From a bacterium (GTDB lineage Bacteria > Oederibacteriota > Muellerivitia > Muellerivitales > Muellerivitaceae), in NCBI GenBank assembly GCA_025980505.1, contig JAICXI010000108.1, positions 1 to 6,664 on the forward strand: 6,664 nt of DNA, given 5' to 3'. A model generated the notes under the pieces. That model worked only from the letters and a program-made list of their open reading frames with translations. It did not search any database and was not told where the DNA came from. Numbering within the stretch: position 1 is the stretch's first letter; each line of letters begins with the position of its first letter. A program made the position numbers and the translations under genes. Positions 5,731-6,664 of the stretch are shown here, in pieces.

Positions 5731-5816
5731 GGCGGCATCAGGATGGCTGAAATGATGCGCAAGGCCGCGAGAGCCTCAAGGGTTCCGGCTGCTTAATCGG
5801 CGATGGCTTCGCCTGG

Positions 5817-5839
5817 GGCGTCCCGGAGCCCGGGATGCC
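5817..5839. terminator. Strong hairpin between the convergent HAD and hydrolase genes
   Basis: TCCCGG (5821-5826) and CCGGGA (5830-5835) pair around a 3-base loop. Outward extension through a G-T wobble and GGC/GCC gives a 10-bp stem. It could act as a two-way barrier between the convergent genes at 5730 and 5868. Neither side has a T-tract, so it is not a classic intrinsic terminator. A smaller stem, GGCGA/TCGCC (5799-5813), lies just before it. The rest of the 137-bp gap shows nothing recognisable. Confidence 0.4.
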
Positions 5840-5867
5840 GTTCCCGCAAGGACGGCTGAAACCAAGC

Positions 5868-6551
5868 TCACCTGGAATCCAGGCATCTTTTCACGAACTC
5901 CCGGATGGGCTTCTCGTAGTGTTGAGCCACGCTGGGGAAGTCGCTGTGGTTGATGCCGGGGATGGGGATCCATTGTTTGGGCCCGGCGGCCTTTTCAAAT
6001 ACCTTCCGCCCCAGGTCGATGGGGATGACGGTGTCCTTCTCCGCGTGGATTTCCAAAAGTGGGCAGGACCGCCGGGTCACGTATTTCCCCGTCTCGAACT
6101 TGTCCCAAATCATGAAGGGAAACACCAGCAACCAGGGGTACCGGCAGCGGCTGACCGCGTAAATGGAAGGGAAGGCGCCTTCCAGGATGAGCCCGGCGGG
6201 GCGGGTTTGGGTGACCAACTCGGCCGCCACCGACGAGCCCAGGGAATGGCCCCAAATCACGATCCGGTCGTCGGGCACGCCCTTGGCCCGGAGCCACCGG
6301 TAGGCGGCCAAGGCGTCGGCATCCACCGCCTTTTCGCTTAAGGGGCCCTTGCCGCTGGCGCCGTAGTTTCGGTAATCAAAGATCAGGCCGTCAAAGCCGA
6401 AATCGTAGAAGATGCGGGAGACCTGGGCCAATTGGGAAAGGCAGTCCGCGTTGCCGTGGCAGTACAGCAGCACGGGCCGGCGGGGGTCCCGCCCCGGGTG
6501 CCCGAACCACCAGCCCGTGAGGGTCGTGCCGTCGGCGGAAGGGAAGGCCAC
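5868..6551 (-). CDS. Alpha/beta hydrolase, YfhR/BEM46 (ABHD13-like) type, main body
   Basis: This frame encodes a serine alpha/beta-hydrolase fold. Counting from the GTG at 6551 (227 residues), CHGNAD (31-36) is the oxyanion-hole strand-turn. DYRNYGASGKGP (59-70) is the family's DYRGYGxSxGxP block. GHSLGS contains the nucleophile Ser103, HAEKD contains Asp173, and GINHSDF contains His202. The whole triad is therefore present, and the enzyme body looks intact to its TGA at 5868-5870. Relatives are usually membrane-anchored esterase- or peptidase-like proteins of poorly known substrate. The GTG start is doubtful. The same frame continues upstream as NGLAYRDVAFPSADG, which is family sequence, back to an in-frame TAG at 6594-6596 and then into an N-terminal membrane segment. 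No start with a well-placed ribosome binding site lies between the TAG and the core. The body is probably part of an interrupted gene, or is re-initiated after the TAG. Confidence 0.85.
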   Translation of the reverse strand: MAFPSADGTTLTGWWFGHPGRDPRRPVLLYCHGNADCLSQLAQVSRIFYDFGFDGLIFDYRNYGASGKGPLSEKAVDADALAAYRWLRAKGVPDDRIVIWGHSLGSSVAAELVTQTRPAGLILEGAFPSIYAVSRCRYPWLLVFPFMIWDKFETGKYVTRRSCPLLEIHAEKDTVIPIDLGRKVFEKAAGPKQWIPIPGINHSDFPSVAQHYEKPIREFVKRCLDSR

Positions 6552-6593
6552 GTCGCGGTAAGCCAGGCCGTTCCTTTCCGGCGTGACACCGTT

Positions 6594-6664
6594 CTAGGGC
6601 ACGGGGTGGATGATCAAATGGCGCTGGAAAACCAGGTAGCCCGCCAGGATGGTGAGGTAAGCCA
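6594..6664 (-). pseudogene. N-terminal anchor segment of the alpha/beta hydrolase, cut by in-frame TAG
   Basis: On the minus strand, in the same frame as the hydrolase, positions 6662-6597 read AYLTILAGYLVFQRHLIIHP followed by VP and then TAG (6596-6594). This is the pattern expected at the start of YfhR/BEM46-like hydrolases: one membrane-spanning helix, then an FQR-x-L-x-x-x-P turn, then the GLxYxDVxFPSxDG strand, which here lies directly after the stop (6569-6528). The gene therefore continues off the right edge and is interrupted between anchor and catalytic domain. A single CAG-to-TAG change would explain it; a sequencing error is also possible. Confidence 0.7.

Noticed and set aside
5743..5796. 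17-codon plus-strand frame (MAEMMRKAARASRVPAA) between the convergent genes
   Set aside because: It is too short, has no convincing ribosome binding site, and shows no link to the neighbours.
5835..6341. 168-codon plus-strand frame opposite the hydrolase
   Set aside because: The minus-strand hydrolase has its complete Ser/Asp/His triad in this stretch. The plus-strand product shows no recognisable motif.
6594..6596. Genome-wide reading of TAG as an amino acid
   Set aside because: gatA ends in TAG exactly at the expected C-terminus and the sequence after it is a non-coding repeat, so TAG works as a stop here. Local readthrough remains possible.

Overview
The window is a GC-rich bacterial chromosomal segment, roughly 60% G+C by eye. 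It is built around the operon for the tRNA-dependent amidotransferase GatCAB (gatC, gatA, gatB on the plus strand, 1549-4938). GatCAB makes Gln-tRNA(Gln) and/or Asn-tRNA(Asn) by amidating mischarged Glu-tRNA or Asp-tRNA. Its presence suggests a bacterium lacking one or both direct synthetases. I see no taxonomic marker beyond the Gat proteins, so I do not name a phylum; the short intergenic repeats and moderately divergent accessory proteins would suit an environmental or poorly cultured lineage.

Layout. Positions 1-1385 (minus strand) hold one uninterrupted reading frame of 461 codons that runs off the left edge. It encodes a polytopic membrane protein resembling hypothetical GT-C-type glycosyltransferase-like proteins. 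Its start lies head-to-head with a 50-codon plus-strand frame (1380-1532) that has a strong ribosome binding site and leads into gatC. The two ATG codons share one ATGCAT palindrome. gatC, gatA and gatB follow. The two junctions inside the operon are not tight. Each carries a different short inverted element made of tandem units: 10-bp CACRGAG-type units between gatC and gatA, and 7-bp GGGAGTT-type units between gatA and gatB.

Downstream of gatB, a 200-bp spacer holds two GC hairpins, a perfect TTGACA box and a perfect TTGTAAT/ATTACAA dyad. These precede a small capless HAD-like protein (5143-5730) whose motif IV lacks the usual aspartate. A convergent minus-strand gene (from 5868 to the right edge) encodes a membrane-anchored alpha/beta hydrolase of the YfhR/BEM46 type. 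Its catalytic triad is intact, but its N-terminal region is cut by an in-frame TAG at 6594-6596.

How the genes work together. Only gatCAB form an evident functional unit. The membrane protein, HAD protein and hydrolase look like unrelated neighbours. I find no CRISPR array, transposase, tRNA or rRNA. The most interesting items are the pair of dissimilar tandem-unit inverted repeats inside one operon, the orphan operator/promoter upstream of the HAD gene, and the amber-interrupted hydrolase. I do not see convincing evidence of a wholly new multi-gene system.
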